Assembly (NCBI GenBank): GCA_046348225.1
Contig: JAXMEQ010000007.1
Location: forward strand, 62,001 to 126,000
DNA from: JAXMEQ01 sp046348225
GTDB taxonomy: Bacteria; Pseudomonadota; Gammaproteobacteria; Burkholderiales; Burkholderiaceae_C
Reading direction: 5' to 3'
Length of the DNA: 64,000 bases
The notes under the pieces are model-generated. The model ran no database searches. It saw only the letters and a list, made by a program, of their open reading frames with translations, and was not told where the DNA came from. The position numbers were made by a program, and so were the translations under genes. Of the stretch, positions 18,502-26,829 are shown piece after piece (position 1 is the stretch's first letter; each line of letters opens with the position of its first letter).

Positions 18502-19866
18502 ATGGCCTCCGCCCTCTCAGACAAACTCTCCCGCCTGGTCAAGGAAATCCGTGGCCAGGCTCGCATCACCGAAGCCAACGTGCAGGACATGCTGCGCGAG
18601 GTGCGCATGGCCCTGCTGGAAGCCGACGTGGCCCTTCCGGTGGTGCGCGACTTCATCGCACGGGTCAAGGACAAGGCGCTCGGCCAGGAGGTGCTGGGTT
18701 CGCTGTCGCCCGGACAGGCGCTGGTGGGCATCGTCAGCCGCGAACTCTCCGCCACCATGGGCGAGGGCGTCAGCGACATCAACCTCGCAGCGCAGCCGCC
18801 AGCGGTGATCCTGATGGCCGGCCTGCAGGGCGCCGGCAAGACCACCACCACCGGCAAGCTGGCCAGGCACCTGATTGAAAAGCGCAAGAAGAAGGTGCTG
18901 ACAGTGTCGGGCGACGTGTACCGCCCTGCCGCCATCGAGCAGCTCAGGACGGTGACGGCGCAAGCCGGCGCCGAATGGTTTCCGAGCACGGCTGACCAGA
19001 AACCGGTGGACATCGCGCACGCCGCACTGGACTATGCGCGCAAGCATTTCTTTGACGTGCTGCTGGTGGACACGGCCGGCCGCCTGGCCATTGATGAAGC
19101 GCTGATGCGCGAGATCAAGGACCTGCACGCCGCCCTGAACCCGGTGGAAACACTGTTCGTGGTGGACGCCATGCAGGGCCAGGACGCGGTCAACACGGCA
19201 AAGGCCTTCAAGGAGGCATTGCCGCTGACCGGCATCATCCTGACCAAGACTGACGGCGACTCGCGCGGCGGCGCGGCACTGTCCGTGCGGCAGATCACCG
19301 GCGCGCCGATCAAGTTTGCCGGTACCAGCGAGAAGCTCGATGGCCTCGAGGTATTTGACGCCGAGCGCCATGCCGGGCGCATTCTGGGCATGGGCGACAT
19401 CGTGGCGCTGGTCGAGCAGGTCACGGCGGGCGTGGACATGGAGGCCGCCCAGAAGCTGGCGGCCAAGGTCAAGAGCGGCAGCGGGTTTGACCTCAATGAC
19501 TTCCTTGGCCAGATCCAGCAGATGAAAAGCATGGGCGGCCTGTCCAGCCTGATGGACAAGATGCCGGCGCAGATGCAGGCCAAGGCCGGCCAGGTGGACA
19601 TGGACAAGGCCGAGCGCGACGTGCGCCGCAAGGAAGGCATCATCCAGAGCATGACGCCGCTGGAGCGGCGCAAGCCCGAACTCATCAAGGCCACACGCAA
19701 GCGCCGCATTGCCGCCGGCGCCGGCGTGCAGGTTCAGGAAGTGAACCGCCTGCTCAATGAATTCGAGCAGATGCAGGGCATGATGAAGAAGATGAAGGGC
19801 GCGGGCATGATGAAAATGATCAAGCGCATGGGGGGCATGAAGGGCATGCCCAAGATGCCCTTCTAG
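18502..19866 (+). CDS. ffh: signal recognition particle protein Ffh
   Basis: A 454-residue SRP54 GTPase that recognises signal sequences with 4.5S RNA and docks with FtsY. The N domain is at about 1-85. The G domain follows, with P-loop GLQGAGKTTTTGKLA (about 107-121), DTAGR, and the TKTDGDSRGGAA guanine-binding segment. The methionine-rich M domain (about 300-454) ends in repeated MMKKMKG and MGGMKGMPKM segments. The length is normal. It is divergent from the CcsA-like gene with a 43-base gap and convergent with miaB. Confidence 0.97.
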   Translation: MASALSDKLSRLVKEIRGQARITEANVQDMLREVRMALLEADVALPVVRDFIARVKDKALGQEVLGSLSPGQALVGIVSRELSATMGEGVSDINLAAQPPAVILMAGLQGAGKTTTTGKLARHLIEKRKKKVLTVSGDVYRPAAIEQLRTVTAQAGAEWFPSTADQKPVDIAHAALDYARKHFFDVLLVDTAGRLAIDEALMREIKDLHAALNPVETLFVVDAMQGQDAVNTAKAFKEALPLTGIILTKTDGDSRGGAALSVRQITGAPIKFAGTSEKLDGLEVFDAERHAGRILGMGDIVALVEQVTAGVDMEAAQKLAAKVKSGSGFDLNDFLGQIQQMKSMGGLSSLMDKMPAQMQAKAGQVDMDKAERDVRRKEGIIQSMTPLERRKPELIKATRKRRIAAGAGVQVQEVNRLLNEFEQMQGMMKKMKGAGMMKMIKRMGGMKGMPKMPF

Positions 19867-19886
19867 CGTTCGCGCCTGCGTTCGCC

Positions 19887-21221
19887 CTAAACCGTTTCTG
19901 CGGTCAGCACCTCGCCGCGCAGCGAGTGCGGGTAGGCCCCGGTGATCGTCACGTCCACCATCTGCCCGACCAGCCGGGGGTGGCCGCGGAAATTCACCAC
20001 CCGGTTGCATTCGGTGCGGCCTGCCAGCTCGTCGGCATTCTTGCGCGACGGGCCTTCCACCAGGATGCGCTGCACCGTGCCGACGCGCTCGGCGCTGAAG
20101 CGCCGGATATTGGCCTCGATCACCGCCTGCACCTGCTGCAGCCGCGCCAGCTTCACTGCATGCGGCGTGTCGTCGTGCAGGTTGGCCGCCGGCGTGCCGG
20201 GGCGGGGGCTGAAGATGAAGCTGAAGCTGTTGTCGAACTGCACGTCGTCGATCAGCTTCATCATCCTGGCGAAGTCGTCATCGGTCTCGCCCGGGAAGCC
20301 GACAATGAAATCGCTGCTCATGGCCATGTCGGGGCGGATGGCACGCAGTTTGCGCACCGTGCTCTTGTATTCCATGGCGGTGTAGCCGCGCTTCATGGCC
20401 ATGAGAATGCGGTCGCTGCCATGCTGCACCGGCAGGTGCAGGTGGCTCACCAGCTTGGGAACCCGCGCGTACACATCGATCAGCCGCTGCGTGAATTCAT
20501 TGGGGTGGCTGGTGGTGTAGCGGATGCGCTCGATGCCCGGGATGTCAGCCACGTACTCGATCAGCAGGGCAAAGTCGGCAATGTCGGCGGTGGTGCCCAT
20601 GGCGCCGCGGTAGGCGTTGACGTTCTGCCCCAGCAGCGTGACCTCGCGCACGCCCTGTTCGGCCAGGCCGGCGATCTCGGCCAGCACTTCGTCAAACGGC
20701 CGCGAGACTTCCTCGCCCCGGGTGTAGGGCACCACGCAATAGCTGCAGTACTTGCTGCAGCCTTCCATGATGCTCACGAACGCGGTGGCGCCGTCCACCC
20801 GTGCGGGCGGCAGGTGGTCGAACTTTTCGATCTCGGGGAAGCTGATGTCCACCTGCGGCCGCATCTGCCGCGCCCGCTCGGCCAGCAGGTCCGGCAGGCG
20901 GTGCAGCGTCTGGGGGCCGAACACCACGTCCACATACGGCGCGCGCTTGATGATTTCGGCGCCTTCCTGGCTGGCGACGCAGCCGCCCACACCGATCAGC
21001 ACGCCCTTCTTCTTGAGGTGCTGCACCCGGCCCAGGTCACTGAAGACCTTCTCCTGCGCCTTTTCCCGCACCGAGCAGGTGTTGAACAGGATCAGGTCGG
21101 CCTCGTCCACGTTCTGCGTCGGCTCGTAGCCCTGCGCGGCGTTCATCACGTCCACCATCTTGTCCGAGTCGTACTCGTTCATCTGGCAGCCAAAGGTTTT
21201 GATGAAGACTTTCTTGCCCAT
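19887..21221 (-). CDS. miaB: tRNA-2-methylthio-N6-dimethylallyladenosine synthase MiaB
   Basis: A 444-residue radical-SAM methylthiotransferase that adds the 2-methylthio group to i6A37 of tRNAs. The N-terminal UPF0004 domain has the auxiliary [4Fe-4S] cysteines C12, C49 and C81. The radical-SAM cluster is C155-x3-C159-x2-C162 (GCSKYCSYC). A TRAM domain closes the protein (about 375-444). The length and motifs match MiaB rather than RimO or MtaB. It shares its strand with the small exported protein upstream, 9 bases away. Confidence 0.96.
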   Translation of the reverse strand: MGKKVFIKTFGCQMNEYDSDKMVDVMNAAQGYEPTQNVDEADLILFNTCSVREKAQEKVFSDLGRVQHLKKKGVLIGVGGCVASQEGAEIIKRAPYVDVVFGPQTLHRLPDLLAERARQMRPQVDISFPEIEKFDHLPPARVDGATAFVSIMEGCSKYCSYCVVPYTRGEEVSRPFDEVLAEIAGLAEQGVREVTLLGQNVNAYRGAMGTTADIADFALLIEYVADIPGIERIRYTTSHPNEFTQRLIDVYARVPKLVSHLHLPVQHGSDRILMAMKRGYTAMEYKSTVRKLRAIRPDMAMSSDFIVGFPGETDDDFARMMKLIDDVQFDNSFSFIFSPRPGTPAANLHDDTPHAVKLARLQQVQAVIEANIRRFSAERVGTVQRILVEGPSRKNADELAGRTECNRVVNFRGHPRLVGQMVDVTITGAYPHSLRGEVLTAETV

Positions 21222-21230
21222 GGCGGCTCC

Positions 21231-21656
21231 TCAGCGGCGGGCGCCAAAGATGATGGCGAGCAATTCGGCAAAGCGCTTGTAGCCCTGCGCGTCGCCAGTG
21301 TTGACGCCGCCGAGCTTCTCGGCCTCCTGGGGTGTCAGCACCCAGGCCTCGTGGATCAGGCCGGCGGCGTCGCGCCGGTAGACCACGGGCAGCGTCTGCC
21401 CGACCGCGCTGCCCGACATCAGCAGCAGGTTGTTGGTGTTGCGGATGCGCGCACCGGGGGACAGCCGGTCGGGCTTGCCGTCCAGCGTGACGTCCGGTGG
21501 CTGGGTGATGACCAGGTTGCCGAGCCGTACATCGGCGGGCACGTCCCGGCGCAAGGCCTGGGCATCAGCTTGTGAGGGGAAAATGGCTGTAGCCCCCGCC
21601 AATACTGCGCAGAGCGCTATCAAAAATGTAGCAATTGCAGGTTTGCAGCGGTTCAT
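21231..21656 (-). CDS. exported hypothetical protein with a repeat-derived signal peptide
   Basis: A 141-residue protein with a long signal peptide (MNRCKPAIATFLIALCAVLAGATA...ADA, cleavage near residue 32). The mature part (about 109 residues) has VPADVRLGNLVITQPPDVTLDG and PGARIRNTNNLLLMSG, then ends with a helical EAEKLGGVNTGDAQGYKRFAEL. I recognise no characterised family. The DNA for residues 6-24 is a copy of the dispersed palindromic repeat, so the signal peptide core is built from repeat sequence. It is followed after 9 bases by miaB. Confidence 0.72.
   Translation of the reverse strand: MNRCKPAIATFLIALCAVLAGATAIFPSQADAQALRRDVPADVRLGNLVITQPPDVTLDGKPDRLSPGARIRNTNNLLLMSGSAVGQTLPVVYRRDAAGLIHEAWVLTPQEAEKLGGVNTGDAQGYKRFAELLAIIFGARR
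21585..21640. repeat. dispersed palindromic repeat, copy 3 (inside a coding region)
   Basis: GGCTGTAGCCCCCGCC, AATACTGCGCAGAGCG, then the stem GCTATCAAAAATGTAGC and AATTGCAG. It aligns with the copies at 37813 and 50239 over its whole length, but lies within the signal-peptide codons of the gene at 21231-21656. Confidence 0.7.
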
Positions 21657-21740
21657 GGTGTATGTCCAGAGGCTGTCAATGTAAAAAGGCACTGTGGGTC
21701 ACAGTGCCTTGGGGGTCAACGCCGCGAGGCGTTGCGAATC

Positions 21741-21817
21741 TGGTGGCGCTTCACGGATTCGAACCGCGGACCTGTGGATTATGATTCCATCGCTCTAACC
21801 GACTGAGCTAAAGCGCC
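21741..21817 (-). tRNA. tRNA-Met (anticodon CAU), elongator
   Basis: A 77-nt cloverleaf with encoded CCA. The acceptor stem GGCGCTT pairs with AAGCGCC before ACCA. The D-arm has AGCTCAGTCGGTTAGAGC, the anticodon loop is ATCATAA with anticodon CAU, and the T-arm has GGTTCGAATCC. The first acceptor pair is G-C and the anticodon stem lacks the three G-C pairs of initiator tRNA, so it is not tRNA-fMet. A lysidine-modified tRNA-Ile2 also reads CAU in the gene and cannot be fully excluded by eye. Confidence 0.93.
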
Positions 21818-21860
21818 GAGCCCATGATTATAGCCAAACGGCCGCGGCGCGCTGCTTCGG

Positions 21861-22271
21861 TCAGCCGGTTTTCTTCACGTAGGAGCCGCACCACCCGGTG
21901 GCACTGACCTGCTTGCCGGCGAACAGCGGGCAGGGCCCGGCGGCGGCGCCGGCAGTGCCCTGGTAAAGCGCGCAATTGCCGCAGGCCTGGCCGCTGGCGT
22001 GTTTCGGGTACTTGGCTTTGTCCACCCGGGCTGCATCGGCCACATAGCCCAGGGCCACGGCTGCGGCCTCTTTCTCGTCCACCATCGGGCCGGCTGCCAC
22101 TGGCGCAGCGGCAGGCGCCGGCATGGGGGCGGCGGCCGGGGCAGGCGCCGGTGCAGCCGCAGGCGGGGAGGCCGGGGCGGCGGCTGGCGGTGGGGCCTTG
22201 TCGGAGCAGGCGCCCAGCAGCAAGGCGCCCGAGGCGGGCAGGATCTGGATGAAGTGGCGGCGGGTGGTCAT
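21861..22271 (-). CDS. high-potential iron-sulfur protein, Tat-exported lipoprotein
   Basis: A 136-residue HiPIP, a small periplasmic [4Fe-4S] electron carrier. The N-terminus has a twin-arginine motif (TTRRHFIQI) and a lipobox (LLLGAC, C22), so the folded protein is probably exported by Tat and lipid-anchored. Residues 28-62 are an Ala/Pro linker. The HiPIP domain starts at about 64, with cluster cysteines C97, C100, C114 and C128. Likely partners are a bc1 complex and a terminal oxidase or reductase, but none is adjacent. The start at 22271 is the one that gives the Tat motif. Confidence 0.9.
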   Translation of the reverse strand: MTTRRHFIQILPASGALLLGACSDKAPPPAAAPASPPAAAPAPAPAAAPMPAPAAAPVAAGPMVDEKEAAAVALGYVADAARVDKAKYPKHASGQACGNCALYQGTAGAAAGPCPLFAGKQVSATGWCGSYVKKTG

Positions 22272-22377
22272 GGCTGGGGCTCCTGGGGCGTGTCCGGGCT
22301 GGCTGCGGGCATCGCAACCTGGCGACCGTGCACCGTGGTGCCCAGTGACCATACAGGAATCTGGCGCCGATGGGGGC

Positions 22378-23157
22378 CTATTCGTGTGTAAACGCAGCCT
22401 TGCGTTTGTTCACAAACGCATCCATGCCCTCTTTCTGGTCGCGGGTGGCAAACAGTGCGTGGAACAGCCGGCGCTCGAACATCACGCCGTCGCTCAGACC
22501 CGACTCGAACGCCCGGTTGACCGATTCCTTCGCCGCCATCACCGCGATCTGCGAGAAGTCGCTGATCATCAGCGCAGCGCCCAGAGCTTCTTCCATGAGC
22601 TTGTCCAGCGGCACCACGCGGCTGACCAGCCCGGCCCGCTCGGCCTCGGTGGCGTCCATCATGCGGCCGGTGAGGGCCATGTCCATGGCCTTGGCCTTGC
22701 CCACCGCGCGCGGAAGCCGCTGCGTGCCGCCGGCGCCGGGGATGATGCCCAGCTTGATCTCCGGCTGGCCGAATCGGGCGTTGTCCGCCGCGATGATGAA
22801 GTCGCACATCATGGCCAGCTCGCAGCCGCCGCCCAGCGCAAAGCCGCTGACCGCGGCGATCACCGGCTTGCGCACGCTTCGAATGGTTTCCCAGTTGCGG
22901 GTGATGTAGTCGCCCTTGTAGACGTCGGCAAAGCTGTAGGTCGCCATGGCGCCGATGTCGGCGCCTGCGGCAAAGGCCTTTTCGGTCCCGGTGACGATCA
23001 TGCAGCCGATGGCCGGATCGGCGTCAAAGGCCTTGAGCGCGGCGCCCAGTTCGTCCATCAGCTGGTTGTTCAGCGCATTGAGCTGCTTGGGCCGGTTCAG
23101 CGTGACGACGCCAACCTTGCCGCCCTCGGTGCGCACTTCAATCATTTCGTAGGCCAC
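22378..23157 (-). CDS. paaF: enoyl-CoA hydratase, probably PaaF of phenylacetate degradation
   Basis: A 259-residue crotonase-fold hydratase. Both catalytic glutamates are present: E113 (GGGCELAMMCDF) and E133 (FGQPEIKLGIIPGAGGTQRL), with the oxyanion-hole AFAAGADIGAM and SGFALGG loops. That makes it an active 2-enoyl-CoA hydratase. It diverges from paaG-paaI-paaK across a 104-base region with a large palindrome, so a role as the 2,3-dehydroadipyl-CoA hydratase PaaF is likely. The symbol is inferred from context; a general short-chain enoyl-CoA hydratase is the alternative. Confidence 0.8.
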   Translation of the reverse strand: MAYEMIEVRTEGGKVGVVTLNRPKQLNALNNQLMDELGAALKAFDADPAIGCMIVTGTEKAFAAGADIGAMATYSFADVYKGDYITRNWETIRSVRKPVIAAVSGFALGGGCELAMMCDFIIAADNARFGQPEIKLGIIPGAGGTQRLPRAVGKAKAMDMALTGRMMDATEAERAGLVSRVVPLDKLMEEALGAALMISDFSQIAVMAAKESVNRAFESGLSDGVMFERRLFHALFATRDQKEGMDAFVNKRKAAFTHE

Positions 23158-23206
23158 GGTGACTCCTCATTTCTGTTGGAATGGGCGACTATACCCAAGG
23201 GAAAAC

Positions 23207-23232
23207 ATTAACCAACCGATCGGTCGGTTAAT
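23207..23232. promoter_or_regulatory. 26-bp palindromic operator, probable TetR-family (PaaR-like) site
   Basis: A near-perfect palindrome with core ACCGATCGGT flanked by ATTAACCA on the left and CGGTTAAT on the right; only one symmetric position mismatches. It is centred between the divergent hydratase and paaG genes (30 bases before paaG). The ACCGANCGGT-type core resembles the operator of PaaR, the TetR repressor of phenylacetate genes in betaproteobacteria. No paaR gene is in the window. Confidence 0.75.
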
Positions 23233-23261
23233 GATAGATTCCACAGCAGGAGACACTTTTC

Positions 23262-24068
23262 ATGACCGAACCGACTGTTCTGTACAGCGCCCGGGGCGCC
23301 GTGGCGCTCGTCACACTCAACCGCCCGCAGGCGCTCAACAGCTTCACCCGCCAGATGCACAAGGACCTGTGGGCCGCACTCGACCAGGCCGAAGCGGACG
23401 CCTCCATCCGCGCGCTGGTGCTGACCGGTGCCGGTCGCGGCTTTTGCGCCGGTGCCGACCTGGCGGAGTTTGACTTCGCGCCCGGACCCGGTCTGGTGGA
23501 GCGCGCCGACCCGGGTCCGGTCATCGATCAGGCGTTCAACCCCACGGCGCGGCGCCTGCAGAACCTGCGCATGCCGACCATCGCAGCCGTCAACGGTGTG
23601 GCCGCCGGCGCCGGCGCCTCGCTGGCCATGACCTGCGACATCGCCATTGCCGCTGCAGGCGCGAGCTTCATCCAGGCCTTCAGCAAGATCGGGCTGATTC
23701 CGGACGCCGGCAGCACCTGGCTGCTGCCGCGTCGCGTGGGCATGGCGCGTGCCATGGCGCTGGCCATGACGGGCGACAAATTGCCCGCGGCGCTGGCCAA
23801 AGAGTGGGGCCTGATCTGGGACGTGGTGGAAGGCGGGACCGACGAATGTGTGGCCGCGGCCCTGGCCATGGCAGAAAAGCTGGCCGCGATGCCGACCAAG
23901 GCGCTGGTGGCCACGCGCCACATCCTGCAGGGCAGTGCCACCCGCAGTTTCACCGAGCAGCTGGACGTGGAGCGTGACACGCAGTCCGCCATGGGCCGCA
24001 CGCATGACTACATCGAGGGCGTGATGGCTTTCCGCGAAAAGCGCCCGGCGCAGTTCAGGGGCGAATGA
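23262..24068 (+). CDS. paaG: 2-(1,2-epoxy-1,2-dihydrophenyl)acetyl-CoA isomerase PaaG
   Basis: A 268-residue crotonase-family isomerase. In the aerobic phenylacetate pathway PaaG converts ring-1,2-epoxyphenylacetyl-CoA to the oxepin. The glutamate positions of hydratases are replaced: AGAGASLAMTCD instead of GGGCE, and the catalytic aspartate D148 is in IGLIPDAGSTWLLPR, the PaaG pattern. Length is typical. It is the first gene of a tight run: its stop overlaps paaI, which overlaps paaK. The multicomponent epoxidase genes paaABCDE are not present in the window. Confidence 0.9.
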   Translation: MTEPTVLYSARGAVALVTLNRPQALNSFTRQMHKDLWAALDQAEADASIRALVLTGAGRGFCAGADLAEFDFAPGPGLVERADPGPVIDQAFNPTARRLQNLRMPTIAAVNGVAAGAGASLAMTCDIAIAAAGASFIQAFSKIGLIPDAGSTWLLPRRVGMARAMALAMTGDKLPAALAKEWGLIWDVVEGGTDECVAAALAMAEKLAAMPTKALVATRHILQGSATRSFTEQLDVERDTQSAMGRTHDYIEGVMAFREKRPAQFRGE

Positions 24069-24505
24069 TGGAGTCGATCGAACGGGCCCGCAAGGTGGGC
24101 GAGGCCATGTGGGCCCACGACACGGCCAGCAAGGACACCATGGGCATGGAACTGGTGAGCTGCGAGCCCGGCCGGGCCGTGCTGCGCATGCAGGTGCGTG
24201 AACGGCACCTCAACGGCCACAGGATCTGCCACGGCGGTTTCATCTTCACGCTGGCCGACTCCACCTTTGCCTTTGCCTGCAACAGCCACAACAAGGTCAC
24301 CGTGGCGGCCGGCTGCAGCATTGAATTCCTCAAGCCCGGCCAGCTCGGCGACGTGCTGACCTGCGAGGGCGTGGAACAGGTGCTGCAGGGCCGCCATGGC
24401 ATCTACGACATGAAGGTCAGCAACCAGCGCGGCGAGGTGGTGGCCATGTTCCGTGGCAAGAGCGCCAGCATTGCCGGCACCGTGGTGCCCGAGGAGACCG
24501 AATGA
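24065..24505 (+). CDS. paaI: hydroxyphenylacetyl-CoA thioesterase PaaI
   Basis: A hot-dog-fold thioesterase of 145-146 residues (ATGATG start overlapping the paaG stop). The conserved segment NGHRICHGGFIFTLADSTFAFACNS contains the HGG turn and the catalytic Asp of the PaaI family. PaaI releases CoA from dead-end ring-hydroxylated acyl-CoAs and so protects the CoA pool during phenylacetate breakdown. It sits between paaG and paaK with ATGA overlaps at both ends, so all three are translationally coupled. Confidence 0.9.
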   Translation: MMESIERARKVGEAMWAHDTASKDTMGMELVSCEPGRAVLRMQVRERHLNGHRICHGGFIFTLADSTFAFACNSHNKVTVAAGCSIEFLKPGQLGDVLTCEGVEQVLQGRHGIYDMKVSNQRGEVVAMFRGKSASIAGTVVPEETE

Positions 24506-25800
24506 AAAAGAGTTTTGCACTGGAGCCGATTGAAAAGGCCAGCATCGACGAATTGCGCGGCCTGCAGCTCAAGCGGCTGCGCGCCACGCTGCGCCATGCG
24601 TACGCCCACTCGCCCGTGTACCGCGCCAAGTTCGACGCGGCGGGCGTGCACCCGGACGACTGCCACACGCTGGCCGACCTGGCGAAGTTCCCCTTCACCA
24701 CCAAGAAGGATCTGCGCGACAGCTACCCGTTTGGCATGTTTGCCGTGCCACGCGAGCAGTGCGCGCGCATCCACGCTTCCAGCGGCACCACCGGCAAGCC
24801 GACAGTGGTGGGCTACACGCAGAAGGACATCGACACCTGGGCCCATGTGATGGCGCGCAGCATCCGCGCCAGCGGTGCCCGCCCCGGTGACCTGGTGCAT
24901 GTGAGCTACGGCTACGGCCTGTTCACCGGCGGGCTGGGCGCGCACTACGGCGCAGAGCGGCTGGGCCTGACGGTGGTGCCGTTCGGCGGCGGCCAGACCG
25001 AGCGCCAGGTGCAGCTGATATGCGACTTCAGGCCCGACATCATCATGGTCACGCCCAGCTACATGCTGGCGATTGCCGACGAATTCGAGCGCCAGGGTCT
25101 CAAGCCCGCCGAATCCAGCCTGCGGCTGGGCATTTTTGGCGCCGAGCCCTGGACCAACGACATGCGGCTGGCGATTGAGCAGCGCATGGGCATGGACGCG
25201 GTGGACATCTATGGCCTGAGCGAAGTCATGGGCCCCGGCGTGGCCAACGAGTGCGTGGAAACCAAGGACGGCCCGACCATCTGGGAAGACCATTTCTACC
25301 CCGAGATCATCGACCCCGAGACGGGCGAGCCCGTGCCCGACGGCGAGATCGGCGAGCTGGTGTTCACCAGCCTGACCAAGGAAGCGCTGCCGATCATCCG
25401 CTACCGCACGCGCGACCTGACGCGCCTGCTGCCCGGCACGGCGCGCACCATGCGCCGCATGGAAAAAATCACCGGCCGCAGCGACGACATGATGATCGTG
25501 CGGGGCGTCAACGTGTTTCCCACGCAGATCGAGGAGTTGATCCTGAAGCGGCCCGAGCTGGCGCCGCACTACCTGTGCATCCTGACGCGTGAAGGCCCGC
25601 TGGACGCGCTGACGGTAGCCGTGGAAACGCGGCACGGCGTTGCATCCGACGGCGAGCAGGCGCATGCGGCGGCCGCCCAGCTCGCGCACGACATCAAGAC
25701 CTACATCGGCACCAGCGCCAAGATCGAGCTACGGCCCGAGGGCGGCGTCGAGCGCAGCCTCGGCAAGGCGAAACGCGTGCAGGACCTGCGGGGCAAGTGA
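24502..25800 (+). CDS. paaK: phenylacetate-CoA ligase PaaK
   Basis: A 432-residue AMP-forming ligase that activates phenylacetate to phenylacetyl-CoA, the first step of the pathway. The ATP-binding P-loop is SSGTTGKPTV (about 91-100). GIFGAEPWT and IYGLSEVMGPGVANECVE are typical of PaaK, and the C-terminal hinge contains GRSDDMMIVRGVNVFPTQIEE. The catalytic lysine is expected in the GKAKRVQD end. It is the last gene of the paaGIK run, and it converges with the DUF3108 gene only 3 bases away, with no terminator seen between them. Confidence 0.94.
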   Translation: MKKSFALEPIEKASIDELRGLQLKRLRATLRHAYAHSPVYRAKFDAAGVHPDDCHTLADLAKFPFTTKKDLRDSYPFGMFAVPREQCARIHASSGTTGKPTVVGYTQKDIDTWAHVMARSIRASGARPGDLVHVSYGYGLFTGGLGAHYGAERLGLTVVPFGGGQTERQVQLICDFRPDIIMVTPSYMLAIADEFERQGLKPAESSLRLGIFGAEPWTNDMRLAIEQRMGMDAVDIYGLSEVMGPGVANECVETKDGPTIWEDHFYPEIIDPETGEPVPDGEIGELVFTSLTKEALPIIRYRTRDLTRLLPGTARTMRRMEKITGRSDDMMIVRGVNVFPTQIEELILKRPELAPHYLCILTREGPLDALTVAVETRHGVASDGEQAHAAAAQLAHDIKTYIGTSAKIELRPEGGVERSLGKAKRVQDLRGK

Positions 25801-25803
25801 CCA

Positions 25804-26829
25804 TCACTTCTGCTCTATCCGGTCCACCAGCAGGTCGAGGTGGATCTCGCTGCCCTGGTTGATGCGGATGCGCACCGGCAGGTACTGCAGCGCGGGTGCA
25901 AACCACATCTCCGCCGTGATGTTGCCGCGCGGGTTGGCAATCGGCCGCGGTTTCAGGTGGAATGCGTCGATCACGCCCAGCGTCGGCGTTTGCAGCGGCA
26001 CGCGTTCGACCACGTCGTAGGTCCATTCGTCCACCGCGCCCGGGCGCGCCATCCAGAAGCGCACGGCCTCGCCCACCGCCAGCGGCTGCTGGCCGCTGGC
26101 GAACCGGTGGCTGAGCGCGACGAACTGGCTCGCCGTGTCCTGCACGCCGGCTGGTCGCGGCAGCTCGCGGCCGTCCTCGAACGTGATCCGCTCGGGCCCG
26201 AGCCGGGCGTGCCGGCGGCGGCTGCCCCGCAGTTCCTCGTAGGCCGCGGGTTGCAGTTCCGCAGGTGTCACGTCGCCCTGGCTGGTCATGCGCAGGCTCA
26301 CAAACGGGCCGATGTCGATCTCGATGCGTACCTGGTAGCGGCTGTCCTCGCGCTGCCATTGCACGCGGGCCTCGCCCTGCAACTCGCCGCGAAACCAGCC
26401 GCTGAGCCGGTAGCGGATGCGCGTGTCCACCGGCCAGCCGGCCAGCGGATCCGTGGCCGGGGTTTCAGGGGCGGTGGCAGCCTCCGGCGCGCTCACCGGC
26501 ATGGCCGCCGGCGCCATGTCGGCCACCGTCACGGTGGCCGCGCCAGCATCGCTGGTGCTGGCGGGCGCGGAGTCCGATGCTGGAGTTGCTATCAATTCGA
26601 TAGCGGTCTGCGCAGTTTCCGGGCGGGTTGCAGGCCGATTTGGCCTGGACGATGGGCTGGTGACAGCGACCGGCGGGGTTTGCGGCTGCAGCAGCCGCGT
26701 GAACACCGGCGTGGCCATCGGCAGCAGCCGGTCGGGCCGCGGCACGACGCTCGCCAGCCAGTGCAGCAGCGCCGCATGCACCGCCAACACCAGCACGATG
26801 CTGGCGATCAGTCCCGTGCGGCGAGCCAC
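25804..26829 (-). CDS. DUF3108 domain protein, membrane-anchored
   Basis: A 341-residue protein started here at a GTG at 26829, giving MARRTGLIAS followed by a transmembrane helix (about 7-27); no ATG is in frame near this point. A Pro/Ala/Thr-rich linker (about 50-125) is partly encoded by a dispersed repeat copy. The DUF3108 domain (about 125-341) is predicted to be beta-rich, from the YRLSGWFRGELQGEARVQWQ type start to the C-terminal VDRIEQ. The function is unknown; the domain is periplasmic by topology. The start overlaps the stop of the M61 peptidase by 22 bases, so it is the last gene of that run. Confidence 0.75.
   Translation of the reverse strand: MARRTGLIASIVLVLAVHAALLHWLASVVPRPDRLLPMATPVFTRLLQPQTPPVAVTSPSSRPNRPATRPETAQTAIELIATPASDSAPASTSDAGAATVTVADMAPAAMPVSAPEAATAPETPATDPLAGWPVDTRIRYRLSGWFRGELQGEARVQWQREDSRYQVRIEIDIGPFVSLRMTSQGDVTPAELQPAAYEELRGSRRRHARLGPERITFEDGRELPRPAGVQDTASQFVALSHRFASGQQPLAVGEAVRFWMARPGAVDEWTYDVVERVPLQTPTLGVIDAFHLKPRPIANPRGNITAEMWFAPALQYLPVRIRINQGSEIHLDLLVDRIEQK
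26585..26647. repeat. dispersed palindromic repeat, copy 4 (inside a coding region)
   Basis: GTTGCTATCAATTCGATAGCGG, then TCTGCGCA, and GCGGGTTGCAGGCCGATTTGG. It aligns with the copy at 56365-56430 through stem and tail. It encodes residues 61-82 of the DUF3108 protein linker in an open frame. Confidence 0.75.

Noticed and set aside
21741..21817. Initiator tRNA-fMet.
   Set aside because: The 1-72 position is a G-C pair and the anticodon stem lacks the three G-C pairs, unlike initiator tRNA.
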